From: Anodontia alba
Taxonomy: Eukaryota; Mollusca; Bivalvia; Lucinida; Lucinidae
Assembly (NCBI GenBank): GCA_964016985.1
Contig: OZ024835.1
Span: 1,805,501 to 1,869,500 of the forward strand
Length of the DNA: 64,000 nucleotides
Direction of reading: 5' to 3'
Below are positions 32,326 to 44,040 of this stretch, piece after piece; position 1 is the first letter of the stretch, and each line of letters begins with the position of its first letter. Under the pieces are notes generated by a model. The model was not told the DNA's origin, searched no databases, and saw nothing but the letters and a program-made list of their open reading frames with translations. Made by a program: the position numbers and the translations under genes.

Positions 32326-32932
32326 GAAATGTGTCTAAAGTACACAGATGCTCCCGCATTGACGTAGGCTAATTTGGCAAGGTTTGCACAGTATTATACG
32401 CCCCGAAAGCGGGGACATCCGTGTACTGTGAACACTTTTCTATTTTTGTTTTATTTTTTATTTATTTATTTTTTTTATTTATTTATTTTTATTATTATTA
32501 TTATTATTTTTTTTTTTTATTGTTTTTTTTTTTGTTTTGTATATTTTACAGGCTTTCAAATGGATCTCTAGTCATTGGTCATTGCAAACAAATATTCAAT
32601 CTTGTTTCAATATGGATGCAAATTAAACTGGGTATCTTGTCTATACAAACCTTTGTATAGCAACATGAACATGCAGTTTCACGTTTTCAAATCTGGTGAG
32701 CTTTGAAGCCCCTGGGCCTTCTGATGCCCAGGCCACCAGCGCGCACAGCGCTTTGATTCAAAATATGTCTATGAAATTTACTAAAAATCAATGAATCAGG
32801 AGAATGTATCCGTTTGTTGACATTTGGATGTCTCGTAAGTCATGGCCGGAAGCTCGCATAAAGATTTTGAGTGTATAACCAGCGGCTACCCCTTACGAGA
32901 TTACCAGGTGTGAATTCTATTCAAGAGATCTT

Positions 32933-33330
32933 ATGTCGAAATTTCAAGATAATAAGTCGAAATTTCAAGATATTAAGTCGAAATTTCGAGTTATTAAGTC
33001 AAAATTTCGAGTTATTAAGTCGAAATTTCAAGATATTAAGTCGAAATTTCGAGTTACTAAGTCGAAATTTCGACTTAATAACTCGAAATTTCGAGTTATT
33101 AAGTCGAAATTTCGACTTATTATATTGAAATTTCGAGTTACTAAGTTGAAATTTCGAGATCTTATGTTGAAATTTCGAGATAATAAGTCGAAATTTCAAG
33201 ATATTAAGTCGAAATTTCGAGTTATTAAGTCGAAATTTCGAGTTATTAAGTCGAAATTTCGAGTTATTAAGTCGAAATTTCGACTTATTATGTCGAAATT
33301 TCGAGATAGTAAGTCGAAATTTCGAGATAC
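32933..33330. repeat. Right-arm array of self-complementary 20-21-bp units
   Basis: About nineteen units of the same consensus as the left arm, in inverted overall orientation. Two short stretches are flipped internally. Confidence 0.93.
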
Positions 33331-33819
33331 TTATCAACAGAAATAAAAGTATATGTGGCCCTAATGCTCTTTCGTATAAAGGCATACGTAATTAAGAATC
33401 TTTTTTTTTCTTCGGAAAAAAATTATTTATTCAAACTGCATTAAAAATCTACCCAATAAATATTTTAATTTTGGTCAGTTGTTACTGTCCTGTGTGATCA
33501 ATAAAGGTTATTTGTTGTATAAGCAATATAGATTCTAGCGGCAACTCTGCGTATATGAGCCGATGCATGACAAAATCAACAAATGACGTGTGAACCACGA
33601 CCTGTGTATCTGCCCAGTCTTATCCGTCTTCACTGTCCGCACGTAGAAACCTTGAACCTTTAGCAACCCATCGAGCGCGCAGCCAGACTGATCAAACGGC
33701 GAATATCTATGTTGACCTGACTCTCCCCTCGGCGCCAATTCATCGTGTTGGGTTTGTCATGCTCTGGCTCATATGGTTAAACCGTCCAAAATCAGCAGGT
33801 AGATTACCTACAAATCTAC

Positions 33820-34060
33820 CGCCGCAGTGGCTAAGTTGCTAGAACGTCCACCTTGCATTCGGAAGTGTGTGCTCGATCCCCGGCCAAACCATACCAAAGA
33901 ATTTAAACATGATATTAATGATATTACTGTAGTTGGTTTGGAGCTCAGCATTGAGAAAACGGAACTGGTCGGCCTGGTATGACTGGGTGGCATGTAACGT
34001 CATGTGTCTGGCGCTAGATATTTCAGTGAGGCAGCACTCTAAAAGTGAATATTGAGCTCC
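33820..34060 (+). mobile_element. tRNA-derived SINE, family 2, inside repeat R1 copy A
   Basis: Head with CGCAGTGGCTAAGTTGCTAG (box A region) and GTGTGCTCGATCC (box B region). The body includes CAGCATTGAGAAAACGGAAC and GAGGCAGCACTCTAAAAG. Corresponding copies: 56050-56292 (minus) and 52940-53212 (minus). Confidence 0.7.
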
Positions 34061-34261
34061 CTGTTATATAAAGACATTGTCGTGATATCACTAAAAGATC
34101 ATTGAACACAGGTAGAATTTAATAATAATAAAAAAAAAAAACAAAAAAAACTTTGAACTTTTTTTTTTTTTTTTTTTCAGATTGAAATCTTATTTTGATG
34201 AATCAAAATTTAATATAATAACCGCGGGTCCTTTTCTAGTATATATATATATATATATATA

Positions 34262-35000
34262 AACTGACATAGCTTTTTTTCTCTCATGAGTCCTCTTGGG
34301 GGTGTCTTATTGGGTCTACACTGTTCTCCGTGAGCGTGTTTAGGATCCATTACTTTAGTAAAACAATATTTGTGTTGTAAGAATGTCAAAACCACAAATG
34401 AGCAAAACCTACAATGTCACATGAGCATCCAACAAAGATTCAGATCAGTCTGCACAACTGCACAGTCTGATAAGAGGCTTTCATATCTGCCGCGTGCAGT
34501 TAATTATTATTGCCTAAATTAAAAACGAATAAATAATATTATGTTTAAAATCTCAATCCTTCTTTTTTAAGTCACATCTTCTGACCTTTATTGGTGCATT
34601 CAGTCAGACAGAGAACTCAAATGGTATAAAAACGTCTCCATGGATAGTCTGAAGTGTTATAAAACCCTTGGTAGATGATAACAGCAATGAACACGATTAC
34701 TCCAAGGTGTTGGATTACTAATTAATATACACGGCATTGGTCACCCTGGCGCTAGACCAGGAAGCCAGTAATAAACATTACCTCATGCTGTGTCTGTGCT
34801 TTATGCAACAGCATATGATACATTAGTATGCTAATTAAATTGGTTTTTTGCATTAACTGACCTGCAATTTGTTTGGTAAAAGATATTTTTATATACATTT
34901 TTTATGCTACAAATATATATTTCTTATCCTTTTCTCCAACGGATTTAATAAATTCAATAATACATGAGCACAAATATAAGATCCTCTATGTATTCTTATT
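34262..35000. other. Intergenic DNA, no gene recognised
   Basis: (TA)n at 34239-34261 borders repeat R1. A weak dispersed repeat (GGGTCTACACTGTTCTCC; CAGTCTGATAAGAGGC) is at 34300-34500. The rest is AT-rich. Confidence 0.4.
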
Positions 35001-35009
35001 ATTCGGGGT

Positions 35010-35492
35010 ATGTTGGGCCAACGTTAGCACAACGTTTAAATCTTTGGATCTACAGCCTTAATAATTGATCCACACTATCAACTTAATTTGGACTTAAAAC
35101 ATGAAAGTCAAAATTATGCGTACCGTTCACATTTAGACAACTTTTTTGTCACTTTAGCAGAATCGGCGATAAACAAATTGCTGACGTTGGCCCAACGTTG
35201 GCCCAACGTTGTACAAAGGAGTGCATGATTAGCATATTATTGTAATGTTGCGCTAACGTTGGGCCAACCTTACACCACATATCAATAAAACTGTTTATCT
35301 CCAGTATTTTGCATAACGCTGGCCCATTATTGTGCCCACTATGACATTATTTTACTGACTTTAAAATAACTCATTAGATTGATATCATGGTTGGCTCAAC
35401 GTTGGGCTAGCATTGGACAGCCAACGGATAACTATCACCCAACGATACAACTCAATGCCAACACTGGGCCAACGTTGTCATGCTATCTGGGA
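35010..35492. repeat. TTGGGCCAACGTT-rich repeat
   Basis: At least eight copies of the self-complementary core TTGGCCCAACGTTG / TTGGGCCAACGTT are irregularly spaced. A smaller cluster is at 29205-29290. Confidence 0.75.
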
Positions 35493-35989
35493 TAATAGTC
35501 ATACCAAAATTTCAACCCCTGCCAAATAATTTACGGAAAACCCCATAAAAGCGCAAAGTACCGCCTGCAAGTACTCTGAAAAAAAAGGCCGTGAAAATAA
35601 ATATATATTCGGGTTGAACATAATAATTAGGTTTATGCTTAAAACAAACTTCGATATATGTGCGATGCTTCTCATACAAAACTATTTGAGTAAGAATTTT
35701 GAGCCATGATGAGCTTTTACATAACTGCAAATTATTACGCTGTATGGAGATAACCGATCTTGATAGCCGATAGTAGAATGGAAGAGTACGAATATTTGCG
35801 TCTCTGCAAAGCAGAGAAAAGAAATGTCAACCGATTTTGATGTTTGAAACCGTATTATGCCTTAAATCATTTGCTAACTTTCAGCTATATTTACTGTTAA
35901 AAAAATAATAATTAGATATTAACCAAAGAAAAACAGACTGGTACCTGAAAATTTCTCCATGGGTTTTACATAGTGTACAATAAACAAAA

Positions 35990-36060
35990 AGTCAGTCCCC
36001 GTACATATTATTACAACTGCGCAACTCCACGCGCAACTGACGCTGCTGCCATTATCATCC
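35990..36060. repeat. Shared ~70-bp repeat
   Basis: GTCAGTCCCCGTACATATTA to CAACTGACGCTGCTGC matches 31597-31665 inside the 2.3-kb element, same orientation. Confidence 0.7.
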
Positions 36061-36109
36061 GCTAGGTGGCATTTTTCAAATACTGACCTATCTGATTTGA
36101 GCATCCTGG

Positions 36110-37780
36110 GTACAAAACCCGACTGCTTTCAAGATGGTAGTTCAAAATAAAATATAGGGCACAGTAAACCCATTGTGACAGGACTGCTGATTGATGCAAA
36201 AAGTGTAGGAAGCCCGGGTACGCTCGTAGTTATTTTATGTAAGACGACATTGTGATTGGCTAATAATAAAGATGAATTAAACCTCATCATTCTAAGTTGA
36301 AGAAAAAAATGTTTGTGTGTGATTTCCTGAATGTTTCAAAGAAATAAATGTTTCTGTTTGTGTTTGCATGTATAATTCAATTTCATTTAAACATAATTCA
36401 AAATATGTACTTATGTAAGAAACAAAGAATGTGAATAATTGAAGTTTTAAGATTAAAAAATACCAGTATATACATCTTTCAGGTCAGACATCTGTTTAGG
36501 ATATCAAATGATTTCGACACAAAGAATTGTTTCCAGGGGACTAGTCACTGTACTCACATTGAAAAGTCCCTGCTCTTGTTTAATGACATAACAAGATTTT
36601 AAAACCCACCTACTTGTTTTTATATCAAACTAACCTGCAGCTTATGAATACTGGCTTTCCAGCAGTATAATACAAACTTTGTGCTAAAAAGGGGCAAATT
36701 TGCAAACTGATAACAATTAACAATAACAGGGATTCTACGGACAAAGTTTAACACGATTATAGCAAGTGCCTACAATTTTATTATTTTTAATGCATTCTTT
36801 TTATATCCAGTCCCAGGAAAACAAAAACAAAATCAATTTAGACAGAGTTAAATGGAAAAAGCTTGAAAAGATACCATGACAGTCATGTATGTTTGTTCGT
36901 TAAAGTAGGGGTCGGGGGTGCCTTGCAGAAACCAGAACGTTTTCTTCTGATGTTAATCATGCATACATAGAATTAGAATCATGTACATTACTGTTCATGA
37001 ACAGATTCTATAAAGCCTGTTCAGATATTTTCCCTTTCTTAAATGTGTTCTAAACTTTGCTTTCACAGGATCTGCTTCTCTCAGGATTTAATTACGTTCA
37101 CTACAGTTGGTAAGTGCCATGTGGCACCACTATGAAAACATGGCCCTTGTATTTCAGGTCACCATAGTATTCAGTTAATTAAGTGCAATTCATACTTTCT
37201 GGTCCTTTGAGATCAGTTCCCAGTTTGAATAATTTAAAAAGAGAACAGGCTTAAGTTAGTGCTAGGAGGCATGAGTAGTGTTGCAAATTACATTACTCTT
37301 CATCAATAGACTAAATCAAACCAAGTCTGCTATATAACTTTTTTTTAATATATTGTTTGGTTTCAGTAAGTTATTCTTTGCTTTCAGAAGATTCATTTTT
37401 TTCCCAGAATTCTTGTTTTTCTCTCATAAAAGCATAAAATTGACCATTTTCCCATTAATGGTGCTGCAATAGACAAAACAAAATTATGGTCAAAATTGAA
37501 CGACTTGCATAGTGTCCGCAACAAATGAAGAAAGTAAACTGCAGCTGTATACAGAGTTCAACTGGGCTATTTAGAATTTTATGCTTTAAACAGGAATTTT
37601 TTGCAGGTTTTTCAGTATAATAAACTTTTTAATTCAGTTACATTGTTATACTGTCTCAAAGAACACAATTTGTAACATTCATAAATAAATTTTCCGTTAT
37701 ATTCTTGTCATCCACAACGCTATACAATATTTTATAATTTTTGAAATTTATTCAAGAAGAAATATCCATTTTTGAAATCG
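36110..37780. other. AT-rich intergenic DNA, nothing recognised
   Basis: No repeat partner within the window, no long frame and no recognised exon on either strand. Confidence 0.35.
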
Positions 37781-38138
37781 ACACAAAAAGCATCTTTGTA
37801 TACGTTCAGTGGAAATTATTTTATACTGGATTACTTTAATATTTGATTCATTCTGGAATTAAACTCTGAATTCAGGGACCTCAAATTGTGGGATCAGAAA
37901 CTGTTATTCAAAGATTAGTTTCAGAAATTCTTGTGGAATATTTCTGAGGGATTTTGTGACAATAAAACTTGAAAAATACTGTTTACTTATATTTAAGTTT
38001 GTTTTGCACATTGTCTATTATTATTATTATTATTTTATTTTATTTTATTTTTTGTTTGTTAATAAATATTTTAAATAATTTTAAAGCTTGTTGCCGGTTT
38101 CACTTTCATTTCTTTCTCGTCACGCCTGGCTCGTAACA
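37780..38138 (+). mobile_element. 5'-truncated solo LTR
   Basis: Homologous, inverted, to 18366-18672. It ends TCGTAACA, the exact complement of the LTR start TGTTACGA seen at 18282-18275 on the minus strand, giving the TG...CA termini expected of an LTR. The 5' end could not be placed. Confidence 0.6.
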
Positions 38139-40140
38139 ACGTATCTGTGGGAGATAAGATATAAACATTTATTTCCAAATTGTCCGTGGAAGAACGCAAG
38201 TATACAAGGACACAGACAGCGCAACAAATGCTAATATAATGGCAAACAACGCGTCTGACTGGGTTCAAGGTTGCCTAGATGGCAAACAGTGCAGACCACG
38301 TTTGATCAGGTGATTCTTCGAATGTTTCGGATAAATATGGTTAGCACTCCAGTCTTGCAAATATGTTTTTACTCGCGCATAATATTTAAGGCTGACACCC
38401 GAGTTACTTTCAATTGTCTACGCCCACGGACGCAGACAGTCTTAATAATGTTTACCATTGCTACGGGGATACGTAAGGAAATATCATGGATTGGTCGAAT
38501 ACTATTTTCCATGGACTGTTCAACAGTATTAGCACCAAGTATTAGCTTTAACAAAAAGTTATGTATACTGTTGTGCTGAGCGTAGACCAAGCTTCCCAAA
38601 TGAAACCCAGGTGCTCCTAGTTTGATATAAAAAAACTACTGAGAACTGGATATCAAAGTACAACTGGAGAAAACATTGCCTGGCTAGTAAATTTGCTAAC
38701 TTGACTGCGCGGCCAAGTTAAGATGGTAATTATGTTATCAGTTAGATACTGATTATAACGTATAAAACATAATACATGTTATGGTACGTTCGTATTTAAA
38801 TGTATTTTCATTAACAAGAATATTTATTTAACAATGAGTGTACAGAGTCTATGAAACAGTATTGGGTAAGAACTCAAATATGCAATATGCAATCTCAATT
38901 TGCATTGTTGAAAATGCATTTTACATTATGAACCTTTCATTATCGAAGTAATGTATACGTGTACGTACATGTACATTCTGGTTTGCAACTGTTGTTTTTA
39001 AATAAGTATTTGAACGTTGTGCATTATGCAGTTCCGATTGTCCTGTGGATAGGCGGGGCACCAGTTATTTAGGAGTCAGTCACGTTCGGTAATGTCCGTG
39101 AAATTGCTCCATTTTTTTCGGCGGCAAGCGTTCGTTTGAGTTTATTAGGCACAGGCAGCGTCAGCAGATAGGATCAGATAGGTCAACAGCATCAACTTGG
39201 GCTATTCATAGCGTATGCCTGTAATAGCTTCAAATAACATGATTATTCGCCAATATCTGTCTTTTCCATGAAATATTTGCTGTGGTACACATTAGAATCA
39301 CCTCGACGAGATATGATAATCATTAAAATCACCTCACTGAGACAATTATACTCTGAGTATTGGATGTCCACATGCGGTAAAAGTAGAAAATCTTTTCTGG
39401 ATACCACACTCATCTGGAACCATATGGCGAGAGCACTCTGCTGTGGAGGCTATTCGAATAAAATGTCATCCGTGGGTAGGGGCGGGTTAGTGAGCACTTG
39501 GTATAGATGCTTGAAAGGGATTTTCACAACACACTGTTTAGGGTTGCTTTTTTCAAGCAAACATTTAGGAACCCATTTGGGGAGTAAACTGCCACCTCCC
39601 GCACGCCCCCACCTTACGCACCCGGAAAGTTGATGGACAGCGTTCCTTTGGTCTCCCGTGTTTTATTTGTGTTCCTCATTTATTTTACTTGATCTTATCT
39701 ATCTATTTTATTATTATTATTATTATTATTATTGCCAATCTTGTTCCACAAAAGATATTATAAGCCAATGATTCTTTCTTTTCCCGCAGCTTTTGGAAGT
39801 TATGGCACACCGTCACTAACGTTGCCGTCACTATGATGCTACTATGACATCTGTATTTGTCTTTATCAATAAAAATGCAAGAAATATTTTAGTTGGCTAC
39901 TTTATAGAGTGTAACAGTTTCATAATGGCGAGGTTGTACCCAAAGCTGCCCCAGAAACTGAAACAGCATATGTTTTGGCGCAACGTCACTATTAAACGTT
40001 GCCTTCATTGGGACGCTACTATGACCTTATCTGTATTTGTCTGACAGACATACAAGTGCAATAGGTATTTTATCTGACAATTTAATAGAGTGTCACAGTT
40101 TCATAGTGGCGACTGTGCCGAAATCTATAAACAGAATATA
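38139..40140. other. Intergenic DNA with a decayed hairpin element and (ATT)n
   Basis: A degraded hairpin element (TGTGGTACACATTAGAATCA ... AAATCACCTCACTGAG) is at 39265-39350 and (ATT)n at 39708-39731. Two similar ~120-bp stretches (39843-39910 and 40015-40090, CTATGACATCTGTATTTGTC and CTATGACCTTATCTGTATTT) form a short tandem duplication. No gene was recognised. Confidence 0.45.
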
Positions 40141-40149
40141 TTTTAGACA

Positions 40150-40400
40150 ACTGGGCCCAGTTGTTCAAAGCTAACGACGTCGTTAGTTAACGATTCGTTA
40201 AAATTTACTTCAAGTGACACGCAAATATGCTGAAATTTTTTGCTGAAAAAAATGTGAGTAGCTTTTGCAGTGCAAAAGCTACTCACATTTTTTCAGCAAA
40301 AAATATCAGAATATTGTATATTGAATCCGCTAAAACAGTTAACAAAATGACACTTAAAGAGCTCGTTAAGCTAACGACGCTTTGAACAACTGGGCCCAGT
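40150..40400. mobile_element. MITE family G, copy 2
   Basis: Terminal inverted repeat CTGGGCCCAGTTGTTCAAAG at the left, CTTTGAACAACTGGGCCCAG at the right. Central hairpin: TTTTTTGCTGAAAAAAATGTG/AGTAGCTTTTGCA and complement. Confidence 0.9.
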
Positions 40401-40768
40401 ATTATTAAACCAGATACCCCATCCACTTTTTCATAAGACCAGCTCCTTTATGTGAATAAGCCATGTTTTAATATCAAAGAAGGAACTTGAGATGGGAAGG
40501 CGCTTACAGCTATTGAAATTATTAAATTTCTTTTGATTGACGAGTTTAGGTCGACCAGTCAGATTCAGCTTTCACGACCGACCGATCAGATTCAGCTTTC
40601 ATGAACAGGAAGCCCGTTCGAAGTTACAATGCAGCAAAACCAGGTAAATCTAAACAAATTTTACGCCTCCCCTTCAATCATAATTTAGTGCCTTCTTGGA
40701 ATTATTTTTTGAGATGCTGATTAAAGTTGTAAACAAATATTGAAACTAATCATTCTTTTTTTCGGAAA

Positions 40769-40771
<3 letters not shown>

Positions 40772-40836
<65 letters not shown>
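40772..40836. repeat. (CT)n microsatellite
   Basis: About 32 uninterrupted CT dinucleotides. Confidence 0.97.
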
Positions 40837-40839
<3 letters not shown>

Positions 40840-41039
40840 GGGTTTATATTTCGCTCTTTCTTCCGTGTTACCGATAAGCTTGCAGAAATTCTACGGGACG
40901 AGAACAGACGAGCGTTTACAAGAAAGTACGAATGAGTAACCACCGCTCCACAGTAAGGGCATAATCGGAACTGCAAGTTGCAAAAAGCGGAAACAGAAAT
41001 GAAGAAACCGAGGTAAATTCAGACAACCGACATGCATAA

Positions 41040-41141
41040 CCCAGCTAGCATTCTTTATAAATCTACAGCGGGCTATCGGCCCGTCAGGTAGCTGACGGGC
41101 CGATAACGGCCCGCTCTAGATTTATAAAGAATGCTACAGGG
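41040..41141. mobile_element. Palindromic MITE family E, copy 1
   Basis: A 102-bp palindrome: CCAGCTAGCATTCTTTATAA ... GGGCTATCGGCCCGTC and complement. Copies 2 and 3 are at 46938 and 53721. Confidence 0.9.
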
Positions 41142-41399
41142 TAATGTACTGCTGTACAATTATACCTAATTACAGCATACTAGAAGATCCAAACTGCAAA
41201 TGCGAGGGGCATCATACATTCAAAATGTTGCATAATTGAGTTTTCACCTACTATACTGTTCCACAAGAGCCCTCAGACTTATCGAGAATATAGTTTATGT
41301 TTTTCAAACTATGAATAAAAAACTCAACACTATTTCTAATTTTAAAATTCTATATAATCAAATAAGTGTCACTACATTATCAATTTGGAATAAAAGGGA

Positions 41400-41749
41400 T
41401 ACAGTGAACACTCGTTACGACGACATCATTTGTTCCAAAAGACGCTGCCGTTATAATGGATTTGCTATTGTACAGAATCCTTTATGAGTAGAACGATATG
41501 TAAGAAAGGCCTTCTTTTATTCTCGATTCCGCATAGAACATATGTTTTGGATATTTGTTAGAATTGCTTGACTAAGGCGATTCTAACAAATATTCAAAAC
41601 ATATGTTTCTTTAAAGTATTAAATACAATATTCTTGTAAAATTTGTGACAAATTGTTACCTCTTAAGCAAAGGTTTTGTGACAGTCAAATTGTCACTATA
41701 ACGAATTTTGTCATTGTATCGAGTGTCGGTATAAACTGGATTGTCTATA
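41400..41749. mobile_element. MITE family C, copy 1, 3' of the B-box gene
   Basis: Ends TACAGTGAACACTCGTTACGACG and CGTATCGAGTGTCGG...GTCTATA (imperfect inverted repeat); subterminal CTTAAGCAAAGGTTTTGTGA. Central hairpin ACATATGTTTTGGATATTTG with TTAGAATTGC... and complement. It begins 38 bp past the stop codon of the neighbouring gene and supplies an AATAAA (minus strand, 41521-41516). Confidence 0.82.
41516..41521 (-). terminator. Candidate polyadenylation signal AATAAA
   Basis: On the minus strand, 267 bp past the stop codon of the B-box gene and inside MITE family C copy 1. Confidence 0.4.
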
Positions 41750-41787
41750 ATACTTTGATGTTTGTTACTGTCAAAGTACTTCGGCCA

Positions 41788-43035
41788 TCAACCTTTAAGC
41801 TTGAAGATGACCAAAAGGTTAGACTGCTTCCATCCTCCGACAACCAGTACTCCATCTCTGGCCCTGTATCCTATTGCTTTGGGGTCTTTTATTCCATCAC
41901 TGGGCTTCAATAAAGTTTTGTACTTCGTGCCATCAGATTTTACTGTTAGAATCTTGTTAGCATCAAAACAACAGACTAGGGCATTGTCTTCTCCATCCAC
42001 GACAACGCCTCTTGGACCCCCGAGTTTAGCACCAGAACATTGATACAATACCTTGCCATCAACAGTCATGCACATGATTTGATTAGTTCCCGTCACATAC
42101 AACTTATCTCCTTCAGGATTGACCGCAATATGTCTCATATTATCAAACTGAGTTGAAATCTTTGATATCTCAATGATCCTGGACACGTACTGCCCTGTTG
42201 TATCCAGTACAACCACCTCTTGCTGTTTTGTATTGTTATTGCACGCTACGTAGATATTATTGTTCGCTACCTCAACGCCCCAGCATCCTTTGTTCAGTTT
42301 AATAGTTCTTCCGGTTTGGAGTTTGGGTTGTAGTCGCACGTACTGCAACACATACTGTTGGAGAGGTAATGTCACGACCGCCTCCTTTTCGTTCACAACA
42401 GCAACATCATACGGAATTCCTGGCAGATCTAATATATCCTTGATCTTTTGTGACTTGTCTAGAAGTTTTAGACATTTATTATTGTAATCTGCAAGCAACA
42501 TTTCTCTGTTGGGCAGGAGAGCCAAACCAGTGATGAGAGGATCGTACTTGTCTAAGGGAGATTTAATATTCACTGTTGTGTGAGGCGTTACCGTGGCATC
42601 AAGGACCACTCTTCTTACTCTGGTTTTCTTTTTCCGTGATGTGAAGTCTTCCGCAACCGTGGACAGTTCTTCCGCAGGCGGTGATATACTCTCACTAGGC
42701 GTAAACTCTTCAGCTGGTGTTGACTCGTTCCCCCAGAAGGACAAATCCTCCGCAGGTGTTAACTGGCTTTCGAAAGAATTGTCTGTTTCTGAAGGTGAAG
42801 TAATCCCCTTTGTAGCTTTCTTTGGCATTTTGTCTCCAGAAAGTGGGTTATGCGATCGAGTAACTTTCACCTTTTTATGGAAGAGTTCACAGCTGGAACA
42901 CATGTAGTCATTACAATCTGGGCAAAAGAACAAAGCCTCACTTGTCTTACCGTCCATGCTGCAGGAATCACAGATGTACTCAAATGAATTGCCCGCATTT
43001 TTACTTGAAGGGCTCTGGAAGCCGGCAGACGCCAT
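41788..43035 (-). CDS. B-box zinc-finger protein with predicted NHL-like propeller (TRIM2/3-like)
   Basis: 415 residues in one uninterrupted frame. Residues 22-62 form a B-box: C22-x2-C25, C38-x2-C41, C46-x2-C49, H53, H62. Residues 65-135 are an acidic, Ser/Thr/Pro-rich linker with PAEE/SAEE-type repeats. Residues 140-415 show repeated LTGLALLPNREMLLADYNN-type and RHIAVNPEGDKLYVTG-type strands typical of NHL/SMP-30-like beta-propellers. There is no RING finger or long coiled coil, so E3 ligase activity cannot be claimed. Bivalves have large families of such B-box/NHL proteins, many in immune or regulatory settings (family knowledge). The first Met is used because a stop-rich A/T stretch lies upstream. 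A possible 5'-UTR acceptor (TTTGCAG) ends at 43145. Confidence 0.85.
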   Translation of the reverse strand: MASAGFQSPSSKNAGNSFEYICDSCSMDGKTSEALFFCPDCNDYMCSSCELFHKKVKVTRSHNPLSGDKMPKKATKGITSPSETDNSFESQLTPAEDLSFWGNESTPAEEFTPSESISPPAEELSTVAEDFTSRKKKTRVRRVVLDATVTPHTTVNIKSPLDKYDPLITGLALLPNREMLLADYNNKCLKLLDKSQKIKDILDLPGIPYDVAVVNEKEAVVTLPLQQYVLQYVRLQPKLQTGRTIKLNKGCWGVEVANNNIYVACNNNTKQQEVVVLDTTGQYVSRIIEISKISTQFDNMRHIAVNPEGDKLYVTGTNQIMCMTVDGKVLYQCSGAKLGGPRGVVVDGEDNALVCCFDANKILTVKSDGTKYKTLLKPSDGIKDPKAIGYRARDGVLVVGGWKQSNLLVIFKLKG

Positions 43036-43189
43036 TCAGTGTTTTTTTTTTTGTTTTTTTTTTTTTCGTACCGTCACCACAACTATTACCTAGAAATTAT
43101 TCACCCGTTTTGTTCTCCTACTGTAAAATGGTGACTGGAGAGACCTGCAAATCAAAATAATATATATAAAAATAGTGGGAAAACTGTTT

Positions 43190-43830
43190 ACTTTACATCA
43201 GTCTATTTAACACGATAAAGTAATGAGAGATATTTCCTTTCCATGGGGGTGGCGTTGGGGAACAGAGCGCGCGGTCATTGAAACTGGAAATATCTTCAGA
43301 AAGTGGCTGCATTCGGTACTGTGCAAAGATACTTTTTTGAGAGGATAGGGATGGGGGACGAGAGCGGAGTGGTGGAGGCGTATAAACACGGGTCTTTCGG
43401 TGCTGACTTGCTTGCAAAGAAAGTTTTTTTCGGCGCCTTTTCTTTTTGAAAAGGAGGCGTTTTTTATTCACGGCGCATACCTTTACTGGCATTATGTGGG
43501 AGTACTCCCGCAAAATTTCTTCGGAGTTGGGGTGGAGTGGGATGGGGTTGTATCTTCCTATATGTGGTATCATACAGACGTTCGGCACGAATACGCTCAT
43601 TTTCATCCTGGAATATGCACTACCGTATTTACCCTAAAATGTCCAGGAATAATCACAATCGCAGATCATAGCCTACCAATGACATTATGAGGAAGAACAA
43701 ACAATATGAAACGTTAAATAAACAAACCATAGCAAACAGTACACAATGAAAATCTAAAAGATTGCCTATGGAAGCAAAGAATACACAAAAGAACGAAAAT
43801 CGGAGACGTTATTTTATTAAGTCTTCATAT
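43190..43830. other. Upstream flank of the B-box gene; dispersed repeat sequence
   Basis: GTATCTTCCTATATGTGGTA ... CGGCACGAAT (43548-43600) resembles 15605-15650. A 137-codon minus-strand frame has Lys/Arg/Pro-rich, repeat-derived composition and no motif. Confidence 0.4.
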
Positions 43831-43857
43831 GCAACAATGTAGTTTACGAGTCTGCAT

Positions 43858-43858
<1 letters not shown>

Positions 43859-43889
<31 letters not shown>
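43859..43889. repeat. C31 homopolymer
   Basis: 31 consecutive C on the plus strand, a potential G-quadruplex/i-motif site. Confidence 0.95.
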
Positions 43890-44040
43890 AGCACCGGCTT
43901 AAGAGGTATTCTGTTTTCAAAATAACCAGAATAGGCACAATGATCCCAAGGGAAATAAAAAATATAATCTGCACTAGGAGAAGTACGGGGAGATGTTTTA
44001 CGGCCGCCGCAAGACAGTCATCACCAGCTGTAGTGAAGTA

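Larger units (their letters stand above)
31041..33376. mobile_element. 2,336-bp element with long inverted arms made of TCGAAATTTCGA repeats
   Basis: It starts TACGAAGGAGCATTAGGGCC and ends in the complement (GGCCCTAATGCTCTTTCGTA), flanked by TAAAGG on both sides (31035-31040, 33377-33382). The inverted arms are 31041-31407 and 32875-33376. Each arm is mostly a ~20-21-bp tandem repeat (TCGAAATTTCGACTTAATAA). The core (31408-32874) has a 113-bp tandem repeat and no credible transposase, so it is non-autonomous. The empty site is in repeat copy B near 56835. Confidence 0.88.
30069..34241. repeat. Repeat R1, copy A, with two internal insertions
   Basis: Homologous over its whole length to 57259-55885 on the other strand. 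Imperfect ends TACTACTAAAAGCAC and TACTAGAAAAGGACCCGCG suggest a transposable element of about 1.35 kb. Copy A is expanded by insertions at 30321-30913 and 31041-33376, both absent from copy B. Confidence 0.85.

Noticed and set aside
31071..33385. Long frames of KSKFR/NSKFRLN repeats on both strands at 31.1-31.35 and 32.9-33.4 kb
   Set aside because: They arise from an array of a palindromic ~20-bp unit and are open on both strands; nothing else suggests translation.
38271..38599. 102- and 76-codon frames on opposite strands
   Set aside because: Overlapping frames on both strands, no motif and no splice context.
43193..43606. 137-codon frame upstream of the B-box gene
   Set aside because: Composition is low-complexity (Lys/Arg and Pro/Ser runs) and the other strand is equally open.
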